Source: a virus. Taken from it: DNA of 56,649 nt. Below are positions 47,228-53,790 of the stretch, in pieces; within the stretch, counting starts at the first letter, position 1; each line of letters begins with the position of its first letter. The stretch lies in the IMG/VR virus record IMGVR_UViG_3300015242_000022, positions 1 to 56,649 of that record; one strand, written 5' to 3'. The notes beneath the pieces are model-generated. The model was given only the letters and a program-made list of their open reading frames with translations, did no database searches and was not told the origin of the DNA. Position numbers and translations under genes: made by a program.

Positions 47228-47803
47228 TTACAGGTAATTAGCGGCAAAGGGAATATCTTCGTCTTCAGGAGTTCCGACACCCCCATTTCCTTTCACACCG
47301 GCAGAAAGATCCTCGAATTCATCCTCAACCGAAAACGGTTTTTCTCCGAAACTCTCGCCATCACGGACGAACTGTACCCCGCACAACTGGGCATTCACGC
47401 GCTTCCCGAATTGGTTATCCTGAGCCCAAAGACGGACAACCGCATTGACGAAGCAGCCAGCATAGGGTTTGCCATCCGCTTCTGCCAAAGGGGTTCGGTC
47501 GATATCCACAATTGGAACACGGTTATTAGATGATGCGCTGACGAACATGATCGTCTCATCGTATCCGTCATAATCCTTCTCTGATCCCTCATGGATGCAG
47601 TTCTTCACGGATTTAGGGATACCAGTTGGCCATTGTGCGATTGCTACTTCTTTTGCAGCTGCACGGAATGCGGTAATCTGTGCTGCATCGGATTCCTTAT
47701 TAAGGAGAAGAGAGCAACTGAATTTAGCGGCTCCATCATTAATCGCTTTGGCTTTCCATAGAGCAGGGAAGGATAAACGGACGTCTTTAAGTGTGATCTT
47801 CAT
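47228..47803 (-). CDS. DUF2815-type single-stranded DNA-binding protein
   Basis: A 191-residue protein. MKITLKDVRLSFPALWKAKA, NDGAAKFSCSLLLNKESDAA (about residues 22-41), then EKDYDGYDETIMFVSASSNN, KPYAGCFVNAVVRLWAQDNQ (about 112-131) and NAQLCGVQFVRDGESFGE, ending in an acidic tail (PEDEDIPF). This is the layout of DUF2815 phage ssDNA-binding proteins, with the acidic C-terminus typical of SSBs. Encoded beside a nuclease, as in phage recombination operons. Has its own promoter with the 15-bp motif at the predicted start site. Confidence 0.8.
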   Translation of the reverse strand: MKITLKDVRLSFPALWKAKAINDGAAKFSCSLLLNKESDAAQITAFRAAAKEVAIAQWPTGIPKSVKNCIHEGSEKDYDGYDETIMFVSASSNNRVPIVDIDRTPLAEADGKPYAGCFVNAVVRLWAQDNQFGKRVNAQLCGVQFVRDGESFGEKPFSVEDEFEDLSAGVKGNGGVGTPEDEDIPFAANYL

Positions 47804-47817
47804 TTGATATTAGGTTT

Positions 47818-47832
47818 TTATGGTTGAACGAG
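47818..47832 (-). repeat. Dispersed 15-bp motif copy at predicted transcription start
   Basis: Minus-strand CTCGTTCAACCATAA, exact, beginning 4 nt after the -10 of the 47837-47865 promoter and 14 nt before the start codon. Confidence 0.85.
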
Positions 47833-47836
47833 TTGA

Positions 47837-47865
47837 TGTTTAACTGAAATTGTGAGGATAGTCAA
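47837..47865 (-). promoter_or_regulatory. Sigma-70-type promoter (minus)
   Basis: TTGACT (47865-47860), N17, TAAACA (47842-47837). A copy of the 15-bp motif covers the expected +1. Confidence 0.65.
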
Positions 47866-47866
47866 C

Positions 47867-48727
47867 TTAGAACTCATCGTTGAATCCAGATTGATCTTTT
47901 TGAATGTCCTGAAACTGCTGGCAGAACTTAGATACTGAGCAATATAGCTCACAACGGATAGATTCCGATTTGCGCTCCTCGACATAAAGGGTTGATTCTG
48001 CTGCGGCTTCTTTATCAGCGGCATCCCGACTATCGTGGAGCTTGACTGCCCTTTTCCGGCCCTTTTTCATCACGGCAAACTTAGCCCCTCTCGACCAACG
48101 CTCTTCATCCGAGCATAACGGAAGTTTGGTTAGCGCGGATTCATGGCTGCGGATTCTCTCCTTTATCCATGTCTCCGTTTTCTCCATAGACCAAAGTTCT
48201 ACGGGAAATACCTGGACTTGATATTGCGGGTAGGTCCAGTCCCGCTTTGCCGCAGATTTCGACCAATCCCTAAAAATCGCGACATACCTTGCTCCAGTAA
48301 TGCGTAATCCGTTCTTCTCACAAAGATAGCGATTTACGGAAGCTTGGGATATCCATTCCGGTTTAACGCCATCCTTGGCCGTGTAGATCGAACAGAACTT
48401 CCAATCTTCGATAATAGATCCTTCCACGACATCCAATTGACCGGATAAAGTTTTCCCGTCAATCTCCCAGAAAAACCGTTTCTCGATAATATCGGCTGTG
48501 CCAGAATGCTCTAATATCGAATGGCCCAGCTTGCCCACGAGCGAATAAATCCTGTCGGCGGCTTCATCCGTTATCTCGTCAGCGTGTAGCTTCTCTAAAG
48601 CGACGATTCGAGATGGCTTGCTAAGTTCAGTTGTTGAGTAGTCGCTTCCGCCTTTTGAGTATCCGTCATTCTCGACGGCTTTTACAAGGGCTTCGGGCAA
48701 TCCTGCGTTATTCGTGATACGGGGCAT
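47867..48727 (-). CDS. PD-(D/E)XK nuclease (RecB/Cas4-type exonuclease)
   Basis: A 286-residue protein. GKLGHSILEHSG (about residues 66-77) is the conserved G-x-x-x-H element; LSGQLDVVEGSIIEDWKF (about 94-111) supplies the D and ExK-type catalytic residues (D...EDWK); ISQASVNRYLCEKNG matches the downstream Q-x-x-x-Y motif. The C-terminal CELYCSVSKFCQQF could ligand an Fe-S or zinc site. Such exonucleases partner with ssDNA-annealing proteins in phage recombination and replication; the DUF2815 gene follows at once. Confidence 0.8.
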   Translation of the reverse strand: MPRITNNAGLPEALVKAVENDGYSKGGSDYSTTELSKPSRIVALEKLHADEITDEAADRIYSLVGKLGHSILEHSGTADIIEKRFFWEIDGKTLSGQLDVVEGSIIEDWKFCSIYTAKDGVKPEWISQASVNRYLCEKNGLRITGARYVAIFRDWSKSAAKRDWTYPQYQVQVFPVELWSMEKTETWIKERIRSHESALTKLPLCSDEERWSRGAKFAVMKKGRKRAVKLHDSRDAADKEAAAESTLYVEERKSESIRCELYCSVSKFCQQFQDIQKDQSGFNDEF

Positions 48728-48732
48728 AAAGT

Positions 48733-48747
48733 TTATGGTTCAACAAG
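48733..48747 (-). repeat. Dispersed 15-bp motif copy before a start codon
   Basis: Minus-strand CTTGTTGAACCATAA, exact, 5 nt before the 48727 start. Confidence 0.8.
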
Positions 48748-49117
48748 CTTTTGGCTGCTGTCTTCTAGCATTAATTGTATCTGCGACGACTTGATGCATC
48801 TCAAGATGGGGGAGTCCTTCAATACGGTCGTGACAACTATTACATCCCAGGATGCAGACCAACAATTCTTGCTCATCGCAGAACCGCCTTTTACGGGCAT
48901 GACAGAAGCCAAGTCCGTTGTCTCGCCAGCATCCACTAAAACGAAGTTCACAGCTTGTAATCCCGACATCCTGGAATGCGACTTTAAGCTTGGATCTTAT
49001 CAGGTTCCATTGCTTGGGCCGGGGCCTCGGCCCAAGCCGCTTCGATTTCCGACGAGGCTTGATCAACGCTCCTCCAGAATTCAGCTTCAGGAAATGCTCT
49101 CGCGACTTCTGATCCAT
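48740..49117 (-). CDS. HNH-like zinc-binding nuclease, 125 aa
   Basis: Begins MDQKSREHFLKLNSGGALIK; a basic RPRPKQWNLIRSKLKVAF; then CELRFSGCW, GFCHARKRRF, VCILGCNSCHDRIEGLP (about residues 86-102) and a closing helix. Cysteine pairs with CxxCH and an internal H-A-x-K-RR suit an HNH/treble-clef phage nuclease placed in recombination operons. Its start lies in TAATG with the upstream gene. Confidence 0.6.
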   Translation of the reverse strand: MDQKSREHFLKLNSGGALIKPRRKSKRLGPRPRPKQWNLIRSKLKVAFQDVGITSCELRFSGCWRDNGLGFCHARKRRFCDEQELLVCILGCNSCHDRIEGLPHLEMHQVVADTINARRQQPKAC

Positions 49118-49449
49118 TAGACGCCTTCAAGGATTTCTCCTATCATGGAAACGGCTAGTATCCTAATCCTCTCCGCATCCTGGCAATCCAGATCCTCGCC
49201 CTTATATGCTGATTCAACGATGGTTCGCTCGTATCCGGTCCCCTGCTTCTGAAAGATCTCGTGTAATCGACCTAGCTGAGATTTGTCTATATCTGGAAGA
49301 TTGTCCATCAATCCACGGATGCTCTTGATCTCATAAATGTTGATTTTGATCGTCTCTTGAGCGTCTGAGATATCATTCTGTAGCTCCTCGTTTTGTTCCT
49401 GAAGATTCCTGATCATCTCCAACGCCCGCTCATGAGTTCTGGGGATCAT
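49117..49449 (-). CDS. Coiled-coil protein, 110 aa
   Basis: ATG 49449 (MIPRTHERALEMIRNLQEQN) overlaps the upstream stop (ATGA). A long coiled coil (NEELQNDISDAQETIKINIY) is followed by a helical domain (QLGRLHEIFQKQGTGYERTI) ending IGEILEGV. Function unknown. Confidence 0.55.
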   Translation of the reverse strand: MIPRTHERALEMIRNLQEQNEELQNDISDAQETIKINIYEIKSIRGLMDNLPDIDKSQLGRLHEIFQKQGTGYERTIVESAYKGEDLDCQDAERIRILAVSMIGEILEGV

Positions 49450-49772
49450 GCTTTGTGCCAGGATTCGGAACGGTTCTTCGACCAAGCCGGGACAAGCTTA
49501 ATCCCCATCAACCGCCTGACCTTATCCGGCTTCTTCTCGGTTGGCGTAGGAATAACCTTTCTCGTCCTCTCGGCAAAACCCTTCCGCACAAGGGTCTTTA
49601 CGGCTGAGTAAACGACGTTAGCTTTTACTGAGCATTTCTCCGCCAATTCGGACAACAGGAACTCTGTAGATGGCTCCTTGGTCAATATGGCGTAGATGGA
49701 TTGGCGAAGAGTTGAAGCCCTGCTATGAGGCTTAAACAGGGCTTTTGCTTGGATGTATTCTGTATGGTTCAT
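49446..49772 (-). CDS. Winged-helix regulator, 108 aa
   Basis: MNHTEYIQAKALFKPHSRAS, then SIYAILTKEPSTEFLLSELA and EKCSVKANVVYSAVKTLVRK (about residues 44-63): a clear helix-turn-helix with a recognition helix, followed by a GFAERTRKVIPT wing. Typical small winged-helix DNA-binding protein controlling early genes. ATGA-coupled downstream. Confidence 0.65.
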   Translation of the reverse strand: MNHTEYIQAKALFKPHSRASTLRQSIYAILTKEPSTEFLLSELAEKCSVKANVVYSAVKTLVRKGFAERTRKVIPTPTEKKPDKVRRLMGIKLVPAWSKNRSESWHKA

Positions 49773-49775
49773 GGG

Positions 49776-49964
49776 TTAGCTGATTTGGCTCCAGTGGGTA
49801 GGTTGGTAATAGACGTACATACTCACGTCGGGATAAAACCAGAGGTTGCCCTGACGCTTCAGATTCGTCTCATTCCGACATCCATTTTTGTCATCAATCT
49901 TGGTTCTAACTTCGGCTCCATCTTGAGGAAGCCGATCGCTGCATCTGATCCATGTGTAGTTCAT
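49776..49964 (-). CDS. DUF551-like protein, 62 aa
   Basis: MNYTWIRCSDRLPQDGAEVR opens like DUF551 (W-I-x-x-x-D-R-L-P-x-D-G) and closes YVYYQPTHWSQIS, with PTHW in place of VTHW. The internal RNETNLKRQGNLWFYPD is distinctive. Third family member in the window. TAATG junction with the upstream gene. Confidence 0.6.
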   Translation of the reverse strand: MNYTWIRCSDRLPQDGAEVRTKIDDKNGCRNETNLKRQGNLWFYPDVSMYVYYQPTHWSQIS

Positions 49965-50233
49965 TATTTGCGCTTTCCGGTTAAACTGCTTTCTCCAAAT
50001 ACGAGATTACCCCCTCCACTCCCCGACTCCTTGCCATCCAGGAACATCTGGGCACTCCTGAGAGCCTGCACGGCTACGTCCTGATCTCCTTGGCAGAACT
50101 GATATACGATATCCGGGAATTCCTTTCCTCGTTTTAACCTTGGTCCGAATAGGTTGATGGGATAGGGACTGGCGTAGAGGGCGAGGGAGTTATTTTCGTC
50201 TAGGCCGATGAAGGCTTTGAAGTTGTCGCTCAT
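49964..50233 (-). CDS. Hypothetical protein, 89 aa
   Basis: Start ATG 50233 (MSDNFKAFIGLDENNSLALY); an upstream frame to 50284 overlaps the previous gene. Beta-rich start, then PRLKRGKEFPDIVYQFCQGD and a Gly/Ser tail. Seven nt after the preceding stop. No recognised family. Confidence 0.5.
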   Translation of the reverse strand: MSDNFKAFIGLDENNSLALYASPYPINLFGPRLKRGKEFPDIVYQFCQGDQDVAVQALRSAQMFLDGKESGSGGGNLVFGESSLTGKRK

Positions 50234-50240
50234 GGTTAGA

Positions 50241-51071
50241 CTATGCTTCCAAGAGCTTATTGTATTCAGCCTGACGTTGCTCAAGTTCTTTAAGGAATCG
50301 TGCGATCTGTTCGTTTGCGGACTTCAGCGCGAATTCCTTCTTGAGTGTTAGGATATCTTCAGGAATGGCTATTCCATATTTTGTGGCGATCTCAATCCAG
50401 CTGGAGGGAGACGGATGATCGCTAGATCGAAGCTCGTCCCATGCATCGCTGCACAATTTCCCAATAACTACTAGAGCCTCCTCGTATGAACGGCAGAGAT
50501 GAACTCTTTCGCTGCTATCCCAGAAGTATTTGCTGTGAGAGCTGAGCGTCCATTGAGCTTGATCTCCGTGGAGTTTTCCTGTGAAGGCCAATAGCTTAAT
50601 TCGTTTATAGTATCGGGCATCATGATCATCTCTATCAGTAGGTACAGATTTCGTGACCTCCATGATAGATGGCTTTCCCCCATATTCCGATTTCAGGACA
50701 TAATGAGTAATCCGCCCTTCCATGAAATCCTCCAAAAGCTGGAGGGATTCATGCTTCTTCAGCAATTCCAGACGAACCCTGTATTGCTGTTCGGTATCCC
50801 TGATTTCCTTCTGGCGCTCATCCAGCTTCGCCTGAATCTCTGCCAGTTGAGCCTCCTTCATGGAGATCCGCCCATCAATCAACTCCACCGGAGCACGATC
50901 GAATATCTCTGTCCATTCTTGGAGATGGCCTAAATCGGTATATGACCTATCCTCGTTGTAGCATTCCAGAATTGGACGGACGAGATATGGGCCATTCTCG
51001 ATCTTGCCGACATATTCTCCTTCGTGGCCCGAAAGGTTATAAACCCTGTCTCCTTGCGTGTGTATTTTCAT
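50241..51071 (-). CDS. Coiled-coil early protein, 276 aa
   Basis: MKIHTQGDRVYNLSGHEGEY, then a heptad helix (SMKEAQLAEIQAKLDERQKE; QQYRVRLELLKKHESLQLLE), an alpha/beta middle (RYYKRIKLLAFTGKLHGDQA; HSKYFWDSSERVHLCRSYEE) and a second coil at the C-terminus. First gene of the minus operon running to 46.1 kb, behind a consensus promoter. Function unknown. Confidence 0.55.
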   Translation of the reverse strand: MKIHTQGDRVYNLSGHEGEYVGKIENGPYLVRPILECYNEDRSYTDLGHLQEWTEIFDRAPVELIDGRISMKEAQLAEIQAKLDERQKEIRDTEQQYRVRLELLKKHESLQLLEDFMEGRITHYVLKSEYGGKPSIMEVTKSVPTDRDDHDARYYKRIKLLAFTGKLHGDQAQWTLSSHSKYFWDSSERVHLCRSYEEALVVIGKLCSDAWDELRSSDHPSPSSWIEIATKYGIAIPEDILTLKKEFALKSANEQIARFLKELEQRQAEYNKLLEA

Positions 51072-51082
51072 GTGAAGGCTGG

Positions 51083-51111
51083 TATTTAGTACGATTTTGT
51101 GCTACTGTCAA
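51083..51111 (-). promoter_or_regulatory. Promoter of the recombination/regulator operon (minus)
   Basis: TTGACA (51111-51106), N17, TAAATA (51088-51083), 11 nt before the ATG at 51071. Confidence 0.85.
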
Positions 51112-51121
51112 CTGAAACAAA

Positions 51122-51150
51122 TAGACATTCCACGAAATACCGCATATTCT
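51122..51150 (+). promoter_or_regulatory. Divergent promoter for the 51161 operon
   Basis: TAGACA (51122-51127), N17, TATTCT (51145-51150), 10 nt before ATG 51161. Weaker than the others but same geometry, back to back with the minus promoter. Confidence 0.5.
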
Positions 51151-51160
51151 GCCGGTTCAC

Positions 51161-51376
51161 ATGAAAACTACCACACCAAAACACGAATCAGATCCAGCTT
51201 TCCCTTACTCCACCGCTTCATTTGAAGCTTCTGGCTTATCGAAGCGAGAGCTTTTCGCCGGAATGGCGATGATGGGCATATTATCTGGAGACATTGACGC
51301 CACTTCTACCGAAGCAGAGGTTGCTGAGATCTCCTGTGACCACGCCGACGCTCTCCTGAAGGAACTCTCCAAATGA
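51161..51376 (+). CDS. Early phage protein (KRELFAGMAMMG family), 71 aa
   Basis: MKTTTPKHESDPAFPYSTAS, then GLSKRELFAGMAMMGILSGD (about residues 25-44), close to the G-L-T-K-R-E-x-F-A-A-M-A-M-Q-G-L signature of a very common small phage protein of unknown function. ATGA-coupled to the next gene. Confidence 0.65.
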   Translation: MKTTTPKHESDPAFPYSTASFEASGLSKRELFAGMAMMGILSGDIDATSTEAEVAEISCDHADALLKELSK

Positions 51377-51525
51377 GCAACCCTTGGAAAATCCAGATCA
51401 ACCCGCCCATAATCACCTACATCCACCCCAGCGAGACAATTACGGTAGAAGCTCATCCCGTCAATTCTGATACGCTGGACTACTCGAAATTCGCTCAGGA
51501 GTTGTTGGAGATTCTGGATAAATGA
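51373..51525 (+). CDS. Small hypothetical protein, 50 aa
   Basis: ATG 51373 to TGA 51525: MSNPWKIQINPPIITYIHPS, beta-rich, then a helix DYSKFAQELLEILDK. Overlaps neighbours by ATGA on both sides, so it is well supported although unrecognised. Confidence 0.6.
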   Translation: MSNPWKIQINPPIITYIHPSETITVEAHPVNSDTLDYSKFAQELLEILDK

Positions 51526-51791
51526 CCTCCCCCTGCTGCCAATCGCGCGCATCCTGTGTCGATTCTCGCCCATCCGCCAGAGGCACCAGACGTCGCTATT
51601 CCTGTCAATCCTGTGGAAAGCGTTACTCCTCAATCGAGACGCTGGTACAGTTCATGCGTGAAAAGCATGATCCCCGACCTTCATGGAAGATGAGGGCGGT
51701 TGAGGCTGATTATCCTGTGCCGCTGAAAATTACGGTTAAGGCCAAGGTGAGTAGCCTGTTGAGCAGATTACGGGCTAAGGGGATTTTGTAA
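51522..51791 (+). CDS. NrdR-like zinc-ribbon protein, 89 aa
   Basis: CVDSRPSARGTRRRYSCQSC (about residues 12-31) with GKRYSSIETLVQFMREKH is the NrdR zinc-ribbon layout (VDSRPS...RRR..C..CGKR..T.E). NrdR represses ribonucleotide reductase genes by sensing dNTPs; here the ATP-cone domain is missing, replaced by a short basic tail. Likely a DNA-binding protein derived from, or converging on, NrdR ribbons. Confidence 0.65.
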   Translation: MTSPCCQSRASCVDSRPSARGTRRRYSCQSCGKRYSSIETLVQFMREKHDPRPSWKMRAVEADYPVPLKITVKAKVSSLLSRLRAKGIL

Positions 51792-51792
51792 A

Positions 51793-51807
51793 CTTGTTGA
51801 ACGATAA
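51793..51807 (+). repeat. Dispersed 15-bp motif copy before a start codon
   Basis: CTTGTTGAACGATAA, exact, 5 nt before ATG 51813. Confidence 0.85.
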
Positions 51808-51812
51808 AAAAT

Positions 51813-52391
51813 ATGAAAATCATCAAACCTGTTCCCGAAGAAGAGTCCTGCATAATGCCTACGTATTTTCCTGGAGATGTCGTTTTAACGAAAATGGGAG
51901 GAGTTGGGATTATCGTTAAAGCTCAAGTGGTCGTGAATGGCCGAACCATTGAATGGAATTCCAGAGAGGGATTGCCGCCAAATATCGAGCATGGATGGAA
52001 GCCTTCATACGCCGTTGACTCCATCCCTAGATTCAAAAGACCTGAAAAACATGCGTGGTACTACGCCGATGAGTTTGAGGCTGTAGCTTTAGGTGCTCTG
52101 CACAGCATCCCGTTTCCTGAAATTCATCAGGAGTTGGAGGAAAATCTAGCAAAAGCTACTCAGATTACCGGGAAATACCTGTTCCGCTTCCATCGTGGTT
52201 CTTTGGAGAAGTCCATGAAAACGGTTGTGTCGTTTAACGATATAGAGGAGCTAAGAAAGATCTTGTGGAAGGTTTATGGCTCAAGTGACATGGCGATGGA
52301 GAAGCAGGGATACGATGATCGCACCGATTGGCATACCTGGATTGTCACCCTCAACGGGAATGCTGTGGGATTCAGCAATGGGAAGCCATGA
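51813..52391 (+). CDS. Hypothetical protein, 192 aa
   Basis: MKIIKPVPEEESCIMPTYFP, then GDVVLTKMGGVGIIVKAQVV (small barrel, about residues 21-40) and an alpha/beta C-terminal part (SFNDIEELRKILWKVYGSSD; DWHTWIVTLNGNAVGFSNG). No enzymatic signature. Start follows a junction motif. ATGA-coupled downstream. Confidence 0.5.
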   Translation: MKIIKPVPEEESCIMPTYFPGDVVLTKMGGVGIIVKAQVVVNGRTIEWNSREGLPPNIEHGWKPSYAVDSIPRFKRPEKHAWYYADEFEAVALGALHSIPFPEIHQELEENLAKATQITGKYLFRFHRGSLEKSMKTVVSFNDIEELRKILWKVYGSSDMAMEKQGYDDRTDWHTWIVTLNGNAVGFSNGKP

Positions 52392-52600
52392 AGCTATTCA
52401 ATATCGAATGCACTCCAGATCAGATGGAGCACTACAAGCAATGGGCGCTAGTCCATTGTATGCCTGATTGCCCTATGCCGAAGTGGATTCCGGCGTTAGA
52501 AGCCCTTCCAGATACATCCAAGCTCCAAGAATGTGCCATTGAGTGGCAGGAGTTGATCAGAGCTTCTTGGGGGTTGTGGATGGAGGAAAGGAAGCCATGA
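52388..52600 (+). CDS. Small hypothetical protein, 70 aa
   Basis: ATG 52388: MKLFNIECTPDQMEHYKQWA, with an HCMPDCPMPKW turn (possible metal site) and a helix ending SWGLWMEERKP. Coupled at both ends by ATGA. Confidence 0.55.
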   Translation: MKLFNIECTPDQMEHYKQWALVHCMPDCPMPKWIPALEALPDTSKLQECAIEWQELIRASWGLWMEERKP

Positions 52601-52797
52601 GCGACACCTCGTTCACCATTGATGTTGAAGAATGGCTCAAGAATCCTCCAGCGTACCTCAGTAAGCCAGAAGCCTTTGCCGCTATGGCTGAGGCTGTGTG
52701 GACAGCAAAACGGAATGGGCAGAAGGCCTTGGAGGTCAGGATCTCAACCGAGATTTCGCCCTGCAAGAACTGCGGGCTTACTTTTAAGGATCATTAG
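52597..52797 (+). CDS. Small hypothetical protein, 66 aa
   Basis: ATG 52597: MSDTSFTIDVEEWLKNPPAY, a helix KPEAFAAMAEAVWTAKRNGQ and an end with CKNCGLTFKDH, half of a zinc ribbon. Five nt before the IS1595-type gene; the two may cooperate. ATGA-coupled upstream. Confidence 0.55.
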   Translation: MSDTSFTIDVEEWLKNPPAYLSKPEAFAAMAEAVWTAKRNGQKALEVRISTEISPCKNCGLTFKDH

Positions 52798-52802
52798 AGG
52801 GC

Positions 52803-53222
52803 ATGAAGGAATATGATGAAGAATGGCTTGCTCGCGACATCCTTCAGGAGTGGCGTTGGCCGGATGGTGTTATATGCCCGCATTGCGAAAACTCTGATAT
52901 GGCGCGCATGGGATTCCGAAAATCCAACGCGAAAGCCAGTATTCGAGAAGGCCTTTGGTATTGCTATGAGTGCGATAATCAATTCACAATTACCGTTGGC
53001 ACAGCTTTCGAGGGGACTCACCTTTCTATGATAACCATTCTCAAAGCCTTCGACCTAATGGCCGCTAGTGAATGTCAGATTTCGGCACGCAAGATTCAGA
53101 TGTCCCTCCATATTGGGTCATATCGATCAGCTTGGAATCTGAAGAAGCGAATCATGGCCGATAAGGTATTTTGGCCAAAATATGAACCGCCAAACCTGCT
53201 CTCCCGAAGGACGCAGCCATGA
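52803..53222 (+). CDS. IS1595-type transposase zinc-ribbon protein without catalytic domain
   Basis: A 139-residue protein. WPDGVICPHCENSDMARMGF (about residues 19-38), EGLWYCYECDNQFTITVGTA (about 49-68) and FEGTHLSMITILKAFDLMAA, then SARKIQMSLHIGSYRSAWNL, reproduce the N-terminal zinc ribbon and following helix-turn-helix of IS1595/ISXO2-like transposases. The DDE nuclease that should follow is absent, replaced by a short tail; no terminal repeats are seen. A domesticated DNA-binding domain, ATGA-coupled to phage genes on its right. Confidence 0.75.
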   Translation: MKEYDEEWLARDILQEWRWPDGVICPHCENSDMARMGFRKSNAKASIREGLWYCYECDNQFTITVGTAFEGTHLSMITILKAFDLMAASECQISARKIQMSLHIGSYRSAWNLKKRIMADKVFWPKYEPPNLLSRRTQP

Positions 53223-53524
53223 GATACCGCCAAATCCCTGTAACCCTGGGAATGCAGAGCCGCGCCATCCGGCTAAGCTTCTTCATCCTTGGAAAGTATT
53301 ACCTCCGCCTATCCCGGCACTCGGATGAGCTATTCCGGGTTGAGCTCCATCCGCTCACCATGATCAACGGTCGTGCAATGGCCTCTGGTGACCTGTATAT
53401 CGTCTGGTGTGATCAGGAGGATAGACAGGGCCTGGTTGACTCGATTAAGCCGCTACGGGGCGTTGTGCGAGTGAAGAAGTATATCTCATTTCTGATCGAT
53501 GAGATGGGCGAGTTGGCTTTGTGA
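53219..53524 (+). CDS. Hypothetical protein, 101 aa
   Basis: MRYRQIPVTLGMQSRAIRLS, beta-rich (FFILGKYYLRLSRHSDELFR) with GDLYIVWCDQEDRQGLVDSI and a VRVKKYISFLIDEMGELAL end. Last gene before a strong terminator. No recognised domain. Confidence 0.5.
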   Translation: MRYRQIPVTLGMQSRAIRLSFFILGKYYLRLSRHSDELFRVELHPLTMINGRAMASGDLYIVWCDQEDRQGLVDSIKPLRGVVRVKKYISFLIDEMGELAL

Positions 53525-53634
53525 TTCGTCAATTCTCGCCTACCTTTTTACCCTTTTGCGAGATTTCTCGTAGTTCGTGTTATTTGGTGCTTGCCGGGAT
53601 GGCGGGTTGTCGGGTATTCCGTTTCGCGTTCACA
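53525..53634. other. Gene-free stretch before terminator
   Basis: T-rich start (ACCTTTTTACCCTTTT) and GC-rich middle; nothing recognisable. The whole gap 53525-53790 holds only the terminator hairpin. Confidence 0.5.
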
Positions 53635-53725
53635 AGAGATTGCACCTCAAGAACGCTAGTTTCTCCGGGATAGGTTATTCCGGCTAACCCTCGGGAGGTG
53701 CAATCTCTCGGGGGTTTTCTTTTTG
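53635..53725 (+). terminator. Long-stem intrinsic terminator
   Basis: Perfect 14-bp arms AGAGATTGCACCTC (53635-53648) and complement (53695-53708), with an inner CCGG-type hairpin, followed by GGGGGTTTTCTTTTT. Ends the 51.1-53.5 kb operon. Confidence 0.85.
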
Positions 53726-53790
53726 GTAGATGCGCTATTCGTTAGTGCGTATTTCCGATAGGTTGACTCCATTGAGTATTGTTACCTTAT

